NCBI GenBank assembly: GCA_018902385.1
Contig: JABSSW010000019.1
Coordinates: 310,001 to 374,000, forward strand
DNA from: Physcia stellaris
Lineage: Eukaryota; Ascomycota; Lecanoromycetes; Caliciales; Physciaceae
Direction: 5' to 3'
DNA length: 64,000 bases
Shown here one piece after another: positions 48,160 through 60,887 of the stretch (the stretch's first letter is position 1; every line of letters begins with the position of its first letter). The notes under the pieces were generated by a model. That model saw only the letters and a list, made by a program, of their open reading frames with translations. It made no database searches and was not told the DNA's origin. A program made the position numbers and the translations under genes.

Positions 48160-48723
48160 ATTATCATGCAATTCGAATTTGAACACAATCAACAAATTTT
48201 TGTTTTCGATCATGATTTGTCAAATATGTACGATTGAATCATCAACATTTTAACATAAAAAAAAAACAATTCTGATTATTAAGAAAAATTTAATTGATTT
48301 TCGATTTTTTCAATTTCAATTGTTTCACGAATTTCTTGAATTTATTTTTTGACAATGATTTAGTCAAATCAACGATTATCATGTTTGCATTTGAAACGTA
48401 ATTCAATTAAATCAAATTTTTTTGATACAAATTTTTGATATTGTGATAAATTACATCGATATGTTTTGATTTTTCATGAATGTGTGCGTTTTTGATCAAA
48501 AAATTGACAATTTGATTGTTTTTCAAAAATTGCATTGATAAACAAATTTTATGTTTATCGTTTTGAACAATTGTTATTTAATTCAATTCGATTTCGAAAT
48601 ATTTGATGAAATTCAAATTTCGAAAAAATTGTGTTATTCATAATTTTTTTTAACGCATGTCGACAAAATCATATATTCGATTTCAATGATTGAAATAACG
48701 ATCGATTTCTGTTTACGATTTAT

Positions 48724-49155
48724 TTATGATATTGATTTTTCAACGAACATGTAAACGTATTCGAAAATTGATTTTTTGTTCAATTTATCGATTGCGTAAT
48801 CAAAATTCGAATAAATTTTAATTTTGAAATTTTCATTATTGTTCAATTTCAAATCGTACACAAAATTTAAATCAATAATCGATCGAATATAACGAAATAA
48901 AACTTTCATTGTTTTGTCGTGATGTTTCGCAAAATTATTGAAATATTGATTTAATTGTTTTAATGTGAAAACGATATTTGAACGAATGTGAATGACAACG
49001 TACATGAATTTTTCGATTTTATGTTGATAATTTTTTGAATCGATTCGTTCGTCGTTTGATTTTGTTGATTTGAATAAATCGTAATTGTTCATAAATAATT
49101 TCGTACGTTCGTGTTTATCGATATTCATATGCAATTTATTCAATATTTCGTTCAA
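48724..49155 (-). pseudogene. copia RNase H remnant
   Basis: YQHKIEKFMYVVIHIRSNIVF, HHDKTMKVLFRYIRSI and IYSNFDYAIDKLNKKSIFEY match the conserved copia RNase H segments. The last corresponds to the D-x-D-W-A...R-K-S region with Asp and Trp lost. Confidence 0.8.
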
Positions 49156-49508
49156 ATAATGAATTTAATTCAATCGAATAATTCGTTTTTTACGATCGCG
49201 AATGATTTTAATGTCAAAATTTTTTTTTATTTTTTTCAAATTTTTGATTTTGAATATTTTTTTGAATTCATTTTTAAATCAATTGATTTGTTCGTTGAAT
49301 TTGACGACAACAAAAATGTCATTCACGTAAAAAAATAATATGATTTTTCGTTTTTTTATGACGAAACATACAAAAATCAATCGAAATTTGTTCGAAATTC
49401 AATTTGTGCAATTTTATTACGCAACGTTCGTGTCAATTTCTATTTGTTTGTTTCAATTCATAAAATTTTCGACGAATCAAAAATGTTTGTTCGAAAAATA
49501 AATTCACG

Positions 49509-49760
49509 TCAAATAACGATTTCATGTAAATTGCTTTTTTTAAAAAATGATTTCGTGAAAACATTGTTGACGTTTATTTGATGATATTCGAAATTTTTCA
49601 ACGCGACGATGACAAAAAACAAACGAAAAATATCGAATTTGACAATTGAAACAAAATTATTTGTATAATCGATTTCATATATTTGCGAAAAAAATTTTGC
49701 AACGAATTTGATTTTCAATTTGTTCAATGTATCATTTATATGCATTTTGATTTTGAACAT
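49509..49760 (-). pseudogene. copia reverse transcriptase remnant
   Basis: FKIKMHINDTLNKLKIKFVAK, FSQIYEIDYTNNFVSIVKF and ALKNFEYHQINVNNVFTKSF, the classic start of copia RT. The later catalytic part (49156-49508) is too broken to read as one frame. Confidence 0.8.
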
Positions 49761-50169
49761 TCATTTATTGATAACGATATTGACGTTTTTCGATGAAATG
49801 ACGACGTTTCAAATTTCATTGATTATTAACGTCGTTAATTCGATTTGAATAATTTCAAATCAAAATTTGTTTCAAATAATATCATTGACGATTTTTTGAT
49901 AATTTTCGAATACAAATATAATTAAATTTTCAATGAATTGTCGATTTGTTTTTTTTTTGTTATTACAAACAAAATTTATTTATCATGTTTGCACGTATCG
50001 AAATTTTCGATCAAAAAAATCATCATGATGCGTGCAATTTTGTTGCGATGTTCATTTTGTTTTTTTTCGTTCGTGATGTTTCGTTTACGTTTAAAAATTG
50101 TTACGTGAAAAAATTATTGTATCATGCGTAAAAACTTTGTAAAAAATGTTAATTTAATACGCGTTTGAA

Positions 50170-50436
50170 TTATCGATTTCGTTGTAAATTCGTTAATTTC
50201 ATTTTTTTCATTTGATGTATCAACGAATTTATCGTTTTTTTATATGCATTGATTGATTTTTTTTTCGAAATCATAAACGCAACAAAATTCGAAAATTTCG
50301 CGAAAATTAATGCAACAAAAATTGATGCAAACGTCGATATTATCGAAACGATTGTAAATGTAAAAATTATTTTGCGTGATTTTTCGACAAATTGTTTTTC
50401 AAATAATTCGTTCATCGTAATCGTAAACAAATTCAA
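50170..50436 (-). pseudogene. copia linker between integrase and RT
   Basis: 88-codon Ser/Lys/Ile-rich frame lying where copia elements have the variable integrase C-terminal region. Assigned by position only. Confidence 0.35.
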
Positions 50437-50616
50437 CGATTTATTTTTTCATTTTTCACGTTCAAAAAAACATTATTTTGTGATGTTTGATAATATCACG
50501 ACGATCGAAAATTCATATTTTGTATTGAATCGTGATGTTTTCGTTATAATTTATGAACACGTTTGATTTTTTTGTATTAACGAATTTGTTTTTTTTTGTT
50601 TTTTTCAAACAATGAT

Positions 50617-51531
50617 AAAATCTTTCTATAATAAAATATTCTGTAAATTCGCTTGACGCGAATGATCGATCGAAAAAAATTTTGATCAATTTTGCGTTCG
50701 TATTTTTTAAATTCGATAATTTTCATTAATTGAAAATTCAAATTTTCAATGCGATAAATTATCAAATTTTTTTCGTTTAATCATCGAAACTCATTCTGAA
50801 TGCGAAAATTCGTACAGTTGTTTCGTATTTTGCACATCAATCAACAATCACATATGATTTTCATTTATTTAATCAAAATTGTAAAACAAAATGAAATTTC
50901 AAAATTGCAAAAATAACAAAAATCGATTTATTATCGTAATAGTTTTGAAATTTCGAAAATTTCATGATCAAATTTGTGTCAAATCGTCAATTGAAATGAT
51001 TGCGAAAAGATTTCGTTCAATTTTTCGTCGTTCGTACAATTGTTTCGCAATTTGCATATCAATCGTCAATCACATATGATTTTCATTTAATGAATCAAAA
51101 TTGTAAATCAGAACGAACGCATTTCAACGTTTCAAAAATTATTGAAATTCGTCAATTATCGCAATAGTTTTGAAATTTCGAAAATTAAATTATTGTTAAA
51201 TGTTTGTTCGTCGAATGTTTCGTTTCAATTTTTTCGCAATATTTGCAATGCAACGATGCGTTTTTCATTATAATTCAATGCGCATTCGCTCGATTTTCGA
51301 TATTTTTGATTATTTGAATAAAATTCATTTCAAATTTCAAAATGAATTTTTGATTGTAAGTTTTATTTATTGAATGCAAATATTATTAACGTGCGAAATA
51401 AACGAAATCGCGAAAAAATTGCGAAATTCTGATTTGAGCGACGAAAATTTCGCAATTTTATCAAATTTAGTTTTAATTTTGAAGCTTTGCACGAAATTTT
51501 TTTTGAAAAAATTCACGAACAAACTTGTTTG
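50617..51531 (+). repeat. dispersed repeat R, copy 2
   Basis: About 0.9 kb copy of 17248-18162, inserted between the integrase and RT remnants of the copia relic. By eye, differences from copy 1 are mainly CT/TT and AG/AA with a minority CA/TA. Confidence 0.78.
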
Positions 51532-51975
51532 ATATTAACAAATGAATAAAAATTGCATTTTCAAACGCGTATGTGATTTATTGATGATTTAATATTTGTT
51601 CAAATTTCAATAAAATTTGTTGAATTGTCGTCGATTATTGATTTTGTATTTATACGATTGCAAATATATACATTTGATTTTTTTTGTTTCAAATTAAAAT
51701 TTTATAAACAATTTTGCATTTTGAATCATTGTTCGAATTTGATTTTCGATCGTTTTTATAACACGTTTTATTACGTCATTTTAAATGAAATTATACGAAA
51801 CGATATATTGTGAAACAATGTCGATAAATTTGCATTAAAAATCGAATATAAATTTCAATTTTTTTACGTTGTCACAACGTATTGTTTGTAATTTTCGTTG
51901 AATTTTTAATTTCATTTTCAATTTTCATTTGTTGAAAATTTTTGATGCATCGATTCGTTTGCGAAAAAACAAAAT

Positions 51976-52209
51976 TCACGTTCGTCGAAAATGATTATTC
52001 ACGATTTTTAAAAAATATTCGTAATCGAATTTTGAAACGAATAAAAATTTACAAATATCGATAAATATCAATTTCAATATATAAATTTTGCGTTCGATTA
52101 AACGACGATTATATGCATTAATCATTTTCGTAATCGCATATATTTTGCATAAATCGTTGCAATTTTCAACAATAAATATTGATTTGCGTAAAATTGTAAT
52201 TTTGTGCAA
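51976..52209 (-). pseudogene. copia integrase N-terminal remnant
   Basis: CAIT-like CKIYAITKMINAYNRRLIERK followed by LIFIDICKFLFVSKFDYEYFL and VNNHFRRT, the typical H-H-C-C to D-region of copia integrase. Confidence 0.8.
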
Positions 52210-52503
52210 ATTTCGAAATTTTGCAAATTTTATATGATCAAAACGTCGATATTATAATTCGTATAAATTACGTTTTTTTTGATCAACATTTGAATCGACA
52301 TTCGAATCAATATTTGATAATTGAAAATTAATTTCGATATCATTTCGAAAATCAATATTTGCATCGAACAAAATTTCGTTCGAATTTACGATTGTTGACA
52401 TTGCAATTGAAACAAACAAAATTTTAAAAAATTCAATTGCAAACATCGTGTTGCTCGTTAACAATGCGTATTTTTTAAATTTTGATGTAATTTTGTTTAT
52501 TAT

Positions 52504-52753
52504 TATCATGAATCGTGCTTGAATAAACGTATTATTGATTAATTAGACGAAAACAATAAGTCTGCAGAAACAAATAAATACAAAATGATGAAATTGTAAA
52601 CAATGTGCGAACGTCAAGTTTCAATTCACGTTAATTTCGTCAGAAAATTAAAACATAATTCGATTTAAACATATTTGTTCAATCATTTATCATATTAATT
52701 ATTTATTTGTCAAATTTATTTGTCAAATTTATTTGTCAAACATGTTCGTAACA
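52504..52753 (-). repeat. LTR of element 5 (3' LTR)
   Basis: 250 bp. It carries an extra ~14-bp tandem ATTTATTTGTCAA unit absent from its partner at 58919. Confidence 0.85.
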
Positions 52754-53462
52754 TTATTTTTCTCTTTTCGCGAGCGTCGTTTCGACGATTCGTTGTTGTT
52801 TCGAAATTTGAAAATCTTGTTGATCAAATTGTATGATCGCAAAATTCAGAAATTTCACGATCATCATATTTTATCTTTTAGTATTTTATTGTTATTTCAA
52901 ATTTCGATAAAATCTGACAACAATTTCTGAAAATGTTTTTGACACGATTCAACTTTTTATGCGATGTAAATTCTGACTGTAAATAACATCGAAATAGCAA
53001 TAAAAACTGAATTGTTGAATAAAAATTGTAATGTCAAAAGCAAATGAATGAAAATTGAATTCGTGACGTCAAATGTTAATCGAAAATAATTTCGATTAAT
53101 GTCAACATGACGATTTTTTTTCGAAAACGACGACGACTCGTTGAAAAATTTGATTCGTTGACGACGATTTGAAATATTGAAATCAACGTTTTGAACGATT
53201 TTGAATTTGTTGTCGTGAAATAATTACGATGAAAATCGTCGATTATATCGCGAACATTATCGAATTTTTCGTTGTCGACATAATATCACGTTCGATCATA
53301 AAATCAATTTGATCAATTGACACGATATTGAAAACGATTGTAATAATATCGAAATTTCAAAATATCGTTCATTTTTCATTCGAAATTTTCGTTGATTATG
53401 ACGAAATCGAAAAATTCATTAATTTGATTTTCGAAAAAATCACGAAAATTTTTGCGAAAAAA

Positions 53463-54278
53463 TCAACAATGAAACACATCGTAAATTCGCATGATTTTTG
53501 ACAATTCGAATCGATAAAAATTGTTTTTACGTTTTAATATTTTGTACGAATTTAATTTTTTGTCATCAAATTTGTCAAATGATTTGATCGTTTTGATGTT
53601 TCGTCGATTCAAAAAAACGAAATTTTTTTCGACGTATTTCACGATTTTTCGATGTTTGTTGATTTGAATTGTTATACGTTTTTGAATCATTTTTGCATGA
53701 TTTCGTACGTAATTGAAAATATTTTGCATCGTGTCGATGATATTTTTTGCTTTGACGATCAAAAATCGTTTTTTCGTTGTAACATATGAAATAAAATTTG
53801 ATAAAAAATTCATACGAAAATGAAAATTTTTATTGATGAAAAATGATGATAATTTTGTCGTTGCAAATATCGCGTTGTTATTTGCAAATTCGATCATAAA
53901 CAATCAAACGTTTCAATCGTTTTGCATGTAATTGCAATATTGTCGCAATTGTTTTTCGATATTTTGATTGATTTTTTCGATTTGTTCATCGATTTCTGAA
54001 TGAAAAACGATGAAAAATTTATATTTGATGTCGAAAATTTTGCAAAAAATTTGTCAAACGAATGATATAAATTGAAATTTTCGATTTGACGTTATAGAAA
54101 AAAATAATTCATGCGTACGAAACACGTAATTGATAAATATTTTGATCGTGATTTTCGCATTTGTATTTTCATCGTCGACGATACAAAACACGTAATGACG
54201 TTTTTTATTAAATTTGTCGATTATCGTGCAAATGACGTTGTGATCGTGAACGTCGAACAATTCGATAATAAAATTCAT
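53463..54278 (-). pseudogene. element 5 integrase remnant
   Basis: VICTIIDKFNKKRHYVFCIV and YVFRTHELFFSITSNRKFQF at 54054-54278 (catalytic R-D-P-Q-F reads R-K-F-Q-F), then NNAIFATTKLSSFFINKNFHFRM at 53463-53903 and a basic tail. Confidence 0.8.
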
Positions 54279-54530
54279 AAATATGTCGATTCAACGTTGC
54301 AAAAAAATAATCAAAAAAATGAATAAATCATTTTTTCGATTTTCGAAAATTTTCGTACGTTGACATTTATAACAATTGCGTACGTATCGACGAACGAATT
54401 TGCGCATATTGAATCAATAATAATCGCGACGTATAAAATTTTTCATACGATTGAAATTTGAATGTTTCGAAATCGAAAATTTATGAATTTTTTTGAAAAA
54501 ATCAACAAATAAAAAAACGTCGACAAACAT

Positions 54531-55205
54531 TCATAATCGATTATTTCGATATAAAACATCGTTTTTTTCATTGCAATTTCGTAAATCGATTTCGTTCATT
54601 GAAATGAAATTTTGTTCGATAATTTCACGATACGTCGTGCAATCATCGTCAATTTTATTGACAATTAAAATTCGTTCGTAAATAAATTCGTCAAATTTTA
54701 TCGCGTGAATTTCGAATCGTTTTGAAATGAACAATATTTGTTTTCGATATTGATGTCGTTCATCAATTTCGTTTTTGAATCGAAAATCAAACATACGAAT
54801 CAAAACATTTGTTTTAACGTTTTGAATTTCGAATTAAAATTGAATGACAATGTTGAATTTCGAAAAAAAAATTGTTCAACGAATTTGACGAAAAATGAAT
54901 TTTTTTGACGTCATGAAAATTTTCAGTTTTTTGTGATCGATGAAAATTTTGATCGATTTTTCGATATTTTCGAATTCAAAACGTCAATGTTTTAAACAGC
55001 AAATGATAATTAATAGTTTTTTGTCATAAATTTCGTAATTGCATTCGATTGAAATCATGTTACGATTGTAAAAAACAACGAAATGCAACATTTTTTCGTC
55101 GTTAAATTGAAATAGTATTTTTGCATTGACGTAATCAAAAAAATCGATTTTCAAAATGATTTGTTTTGTTCGATCGTAATGTCGTAATATGAAAATTTTC
55201 GTCAT
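54531..55205 (-). pseudogene. element 5 RNase H remnant
   Basis: FFDYVNAKILFQFNDEKMLHFVVFYNRNM and [20 protein letters not shown] at 54984-55205 match the start of the gypsy RNase H domain. A degenerate linker at 54531-54803 follows. Confidence 0.7.
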
Positions 55206-55645
55206 TGTTTTTTTGAAAAAATTGAAAACTTTTTCGATTTTTTCAATTCATTCGAAATTCACAAATTTTTTGATCATTCGAATAAAAATTCGAATTTTTT
55301 TTGAAAAATCACGAATGAATCGTTTGTAAAAATTGACGAAATTCACGAAAATTTGTATTTTTTTCAAATTCGTAAAACGTTTTCAATTGACAATGATTTT
55401 TATTTTTTTCGAAATCATGCGAAAATCATTTATCGATAATATAACGTTCAAAAATGTCATTTTTTTTTTGAAAAATTCGCATTTCTCAATATTCATTTGT
55501 AATTCGATTTTTTTGAATTTTTTCAATATTTTACGAACGTGAACGATGTGTTTTTTTTGAATTTATTGTAAATGAAAATATCATTTAAATAAATTTGACA
55601 AAAATTGTTCAAAAAATTGAATAACAAATCGTTCATGTAATATTG

Positions 55646-56398
55646 TCAATTCGCGAATTCGTTGATCAATTCGAAAAATAATATTCGATATTTGTATGAT
55701 TTCATGAAAATAACGAACGTGATGAATTTTTCATTTTTTTCATTCATTCGAAATTTGTTGAAAATCGATATAATATTCAGTTTGATCAAATATTTGCAAT
55801 TTTGCATTTTGATTAAAATTTTTTCGATCAAAAAAATGAAATATCGATTGCGTTTCGTGATGTGATTAAATCGTCGATAATTCACACACAAACGTAATTG
55901 ATCGTTCGATTTGATTGCAAATAAAACGAACGAAACGTATGCAATTTGATTGAATACGATAAAATTTTTTTGAAAATTATTTTTCAAATATTTTTTGAAT
56001 TTTTGAAATTTGAATTCGAACAAAAAATATATTTTGTTTCGAAACAATGTATTGTTATCGTTTAAAAATTCGATTTTGTGATCGTAAAATCGATGCGATG
56101 ACAATTCAATTGTTTTTTGAAAATCGAATATTTTTGACAAATGTTTGAAATATTTGAAAATTTTTTTCATTATGCGTTCAAAAATCGATTTGATTTGTTC
56201 GTGTTTCAAAATTTTTTTGATCATAACAACAATTTTCAACGATTCAAAATTTGTTCGCAATGTTTTGAACGCGAAATCGATTTGATTGATCGTAATGAAA
56301 AAACATTGCATTTTTTGTTTTTTATTTTTGAAATCGACGAATAAACAAAAAAAAATTGCATCAATTATCGCGATATTCATTGAATCGTTTGAATTCAA
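55646..56398 (-). pseudogene. element 5 reverse transcriptase remnant
   Basis: A 250-codon frame with FRNKIYFLFEFKFQKFKKYL, AYVSFVLFAIKSNDQLRLCV, YRRFNHITKRNRYFIFLIEK and YKYRILFFELINE. The catalytic part continues in broken frames to about 55380. Confidence 0.82.
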
Positions 56399-56886
56399 TT
56401 TCGATAATGAAAAAATTTCGAATTGTTATTTTTTGATTTTTCAACGTTTGTTGCGTTGTTTTTTCAAGTTTTTTTTTTGATAAATGTCGTTTTCGTAATT
56501 GTTGAAATATCAATTTCTGAATCATTTGATTCGATGATTGACGATTCGTCATCGTCGTCGACGTTCGAATGAATTGAACATTCGAAACATTTCGAATCGA
56601 ATACATTTGATTCATTTTCAATTGTAAAAAACAAAAATTTGACTTTGAAACGAAACAAAATGATATATCGAAATTTTATTATCGTTATATATTTCGAATC
56701 GTTTTTTTGCGATAATAAAATATCACGACGTCAATTAAATACATTTCATCGACGATTTGACTTGAAAATTTTCAAACGTCGAATTTGAACAATTTGATTG
56801 AATATATTGTCATGATGATTGCATTTAAACGATTTGAAAATCAATTTATCGTAAATTATGTTCAATATGATTTCATGTTTGTTCAT

Positions 56887-57219
56887 TCACGATTTTTTTA
56901 AAATTATCGAATGATTATTCAAATCGATAATTAACAAAAAAACGATCAATTCGAAATGCAATTCTATCGTTAATTTAAAATATATGACATGAATTATTGA
57001 TAAAATTTGACGATCGTCGAATTCAATCAATGATTTCGATTTCAATAAAAATACGAATTTTATGTTCAACATGTTGCATACAAATTGCGCGATTTTTTTA
57101 TTAATGAATGCATAATCAATTGCATCAATGTTTATTAAAATTTTTAATTTATGTTTATTATCGTTGAATGATAACGTACAATTGATAATTAAAAATCGTT
57201 TGATAAAAAAATCAAACAA
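56887..57219 (-). pseudogene. element 5 protease remnant
   Basis: LINIDAIDYAFINKKIAQFV resembles the protease active-site region (D-S-G-A lost), followed by IIHVIYFKLTIELHFE, parallel to element 4 at 43651-44019. Confidence 0.65.
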
Positions 57220-57389
57220 ATCATCATCGTGAATAAAAAAATTTTTTAAACATTCATCAATCGCGTTTTTGATGTGAATTGTTAATTTTTCGAATTCGAA
57301 TCGTTCGATTCGACGATTAAATTCATGTACGATATTTGCATTTTATGTCAATGACGTTTTTGATGTTTGTGAACGTTCGAACATTTTTT

Positions 57390-58839
57390 TCAAACGTGAT
57401 TCAATTCGTCACATGTGAAACATTTGTTCGTGACGATCAATTTGTCAATCATCGAATCACGAAATTTGATTTTCACATTGAGATGAAAATGAATCGTTGA
57501 TTTCACAAAAAAAACGAAAATAGCAAATTTCGTGAACGATATCGAAATCGAAACGACAAAAATGAATTTGAACTGAAATAATTCAAAACGTTGTTGACGT
57601 GTTGTCGTTTTTTTTTTTGAAATTCGTTTGTCGATTGTAAATTTATTGAAAAATGATTTTGATTTCGTCAAAAATGATAATTTCACGAGAATATACGCTC
57701 ATAATTTCTTTCAGATTTCAGAATATTTTTTTCATTAATTTTTCAATTTTGATAATCTCGTTATAATCTGTTGAATTATTGAAACGAAAAAAAATGAAAT
57801 AAAACGATTGAAAATTTTGAATGTTCATGATCAATGTTCGAAATTAATTACGCATGTTGCGTTTGAAATCAAAATTATCGTAAATGTTTGACAGAAATTT
57901 CAACATCATAAATCAATTTTTGAAATGATTAAAATCGATGTCACGTATCGATTGAATGTGATCGTCAATTTCGTCGACAATTCAATCAATAACAAATGTA
58001 ACGACGAACAGATTCGTATTGTAATGATCATTGTTGATCGTCATTTTATCATGCATTTTTGTTTTTCACACACGTCAAATGAAATTCATTTCATCGATAA
58101 ACGTGAATGAATCAAAATGTTTGACGAAACGACGTTTTTTTGAAATGTTAAAAACAAACGCATCGTCGTCATCGTTGTTCGCACGTTTTTTTTCGTTGAT
58201 CGATAAAATTTGATATTTCAATTTCAACGCGTCGTACTTGTCTTGAAAAATATTATAAGCGACATCGTTTTGAATTTTCAATGAACGTTTTTTTGTTAAT
58301 TCGAAATTAATTTTTGCAAATTTGTTGATGTTGTTTTGAAATTCATTCGCAAACTTCTGATATTGATTAAAAATTTTCAAATAAATGTTTCGATTCGAAC
58401 GCAAAACATCGAATTTTTGCAAAAAATTGACGACATGATTTTCGATTCATCATTTCAATTGATTGACGTTGATGACGTTCAAAAAATGAATGACATCGTC
58501 ATTTTTTATCGATACATTTATACGCGAAAAAACGAATTTGCGACGTTTGAATTGAATAACAATTTTTTTCTCGTTGATGTTGTCGATTATTTGTTTCAAA
58601 TAACGATCGATTTCGACACGAAAAATTTCAAATGACGAAATCTCAAATGAAAAAAAGTTATGATGATTTCGAATCATAACGAGAAATAAAAAACTGACGA
58701 TTGTAAATAAAAAAAAGTAAATTTGTTTGTTGTTCGTTTTATCGTTTTTTATCGTCGAAAACTTCGTCGTTGTTTCGTCAAAAAAAAAATTCAAATCGAT
58801 TGTCTGATTAACAAAACTTTTTGTCGTTTGTTTCGTCAA
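57390..58839 (-). pseudogene. element 5 gag remnant
   Basis: The frame 57390-57686 ends in a half zinc knuckle (CFTCDELNHV). Frames at 58075-58422 and 58450-58839 are Lys/Asn/Phe-rich. Assigned by order and by the knuckle. Confidence 0.55.
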
Positions 58840-58918
58840 AAAAGTTTGATCGATTTGAAATTTTATTTTTAAACGTTCGCGTATCTCGACGAGCGATAAA
58901 AATGAAAACTTATTGTAA

Positions 58919-59154
58919 TATCATGAATCGTGTTTGAATAAACGTATTATTGATTAATTAGACGAAAACAATAAATTTGCAAAAACAAATAAATACAAAA
59001 TGATGAAATTGTAAACAATATGCGAACGTCAAGTTTCAATTCACGCTAATTTCGTCAAAAAATTAAAACATAATTCGATTTGAACATATTTGCTCAATCA
59101 TTTATCATATCAATTATTTATTTGTCAGATTTATTGTCAGACATGTTCGTAACA
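58919..59154 (-). repeat. LTR of element 5 (5' LTR)
   Basis: 236 bp partner of 52504-52753, followed by ATTAT at 59155-59159. Confidence 0.85.
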
Positions 59155-59159
59155 ATTAT

Positions 59160-59560
59160 GTAAATATTTTTGAACGAATGTTCGAAATATTTCAACGTTT
59201 TGTTTATTGCGCATGAACAAATTATCGTTATTGAAATTTTTTATCAAAAATTTTTTAATAAAATGTTTGTCGAATAGAAAATTAACGTCGAAATCAAATA
59301 CATAAAACATTTTCGTTAACGTGTTTTTATCATTTTTGACACGTATCGTCATTGAATCACATTAATTTGAATACAATTTTTTTTTTTCGATTTTGATCGT
59401 GCGTCTTTTAATCGATTTGAAAAATTCATTAAAAAATCGAAAATCGTTAATTATGTGTAACGAAACGTCGACATTTGTAATTTATACGAATTTGAAAAAT
59501 TTATTGATCAATTTTTTTGAAAAAACGACGATTTTTTTATATGTTTTTCATTGTTTGAAT
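59160..59560 (-). pseudogene. copia protease / pre-integrase remnant
   Basis: MTIRVKNDKNTLTKMFYVF and FLFDKHFIKKFLIKNF at 59160-59352 match the stretch after the copia protease. A broken upstream frame has LHIINDFRFFNEF, resembling the protease region. Confidence 0.65.
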
Positions 59561-59639
59561 CGATGTCGATATCGAAATTGAAATTATTGTTAAACGAAAA
59601 AAAATTTGCGACGTTGTACGTTTTATGTTTTATGTTTTT

Positions 59640-59995
59640 ATTTTTATTTTTGACAAATAATTTCGAAAGTTTTTTTTAAAAAACTTTGTTTGAATTGATA
59701 TGAAATTGAAATTGAATTTTGAATTTATCAATTTGTATGCGATCGAAATTTCGCATTTCAATAATTCAATGCGTTTTCGTCAAAATTTAACAAATATTAC
59801 AACATCGAATTTTTTTCATCGAATTTTACAATTTTGATTATATAAACGAAAATCATATTAAGTTTTTGATTGATGTGCAACGTGCGAAAAAATTGCATCA
59901 AAATTTTGATATTTTTCGTCAAAATTGATTTAATTCAATAAAATAATAAACTTTTTGAAAAAAAAACGATAAATATTTTTTTATGAATTGTGTTC
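59640..59995 (-). repeat. dispersed repeat R, diverged partial copy
   Basis: Contains GATTGATGTGCAACGTGCGAA and ends ATTGTGTTCTATTGT, features shared with the inverted R copies at 60888 and 62478. More diverged than the others. Confidence 0.5.
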
Positions 59996-60031
59996 TATTG
60001 TAAACAATTTTTTGATTTGTTGTTTTTTTGT

Positions 60032-60494
60032 TCATTTTTTTAATGTTTTCAAAAAATTGCATTCGACGATTCTGTGTGAATCGTCACTAAAAAAACAATT
60101 TTTAATTTTTTTCGTCATGATTTTGAAACGACGACGAAAATTTTCATCAAAATTAAAAAATCGTCGTTGAAATATGCGATACGATTGAAAACGATTGTTT
60201 TTGATCATTAACGTCGATTTAACGATTTTGTTCGCAATAAATTGTGTTTTTTTTTTACAATTTTTGAATAAATTTATCGATATCGAAATTGTTTTGTGCG
60301 TTGATTGTATCACGAATAATATCGTATTCGATAAACAAAAATTGTAAAAATGTTTGAAAACGACGTTTTGATTTGAACAAATTCGTTATATTTGATTGCA
60401 TGTTTGCAATTTTGCGATTTTTTTTGATAATATCAATGTAAACGATTTCGATAATCATATTTGAAAATTTTTTATAATTCATGAATTTTTGCAA
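60032..60494 (-). pseudogene. copia gag remnant with zinc-knuckle trace
   Basis: FLFIEYDIIRDTINAQNNFDI at 60255-60494 is a strong copia gag motif. The next frame has CFFSDDSHRIVECNFL, a knuckle with its second Cys changed to Ser. Confidence 0.75.
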
Positions 60495-60887
60495 ATATTG
60501 TCGTTCAATTGTAACAAATTTTTGTTTGTATTTGTTGATAAAAAAATTTTAAATTTTTTTGACAATTTTCAATTTCGTTATCATTTTTTGATCATCGTTA
60601 TCAATATATTCAATGAATTGATATTATGTTTTTGCGTCGAATTTTTTTTCAATGTTTTTATTATCAAAATTCAAATCGACATTTTATTTTGATTTTCGAA
60701 AATCATTCGATAATAATTTCGACATATAATTTGAATCGACAATTGTTCAAATTTTTTCGTCGATAAATCATTGTTTTGTTAATTTGAATTATTTTTCGCA
60801 ATTTTAACGAATAAAAATATCGCAAATTCGACACGCGTTGAATTTGTTGAATTTGAAATCGTTCATGATGCGTGATATGATATGTAA

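Larger units (their letters stand above)
52504..59154 (-). mobile_element. Ty3/gypsy element 5 (nested in copia relic)
   Basis: 6.65 kb with LTRs at 52504-52753 and 58919-59154, flanked by ATTAT (52499-52503 and 59155-59159). LTRs end CGTAACA; both begin TATCATG, probably an original TGT start with G changed to A. The minus strand carries gag, protease, RT, RNase H and integrase, related to element 4 in protein but with different LTRs. Confidence 0.88.

Noticed and set aside
17248-51531. R copies 1 and 2 as the LTRs of one ~34-kb element
   Set aside because: Copy 2 lies inside the copia relic and copy 1 outside element 1; no matching target duplication was found and the interval is explained by other elements.
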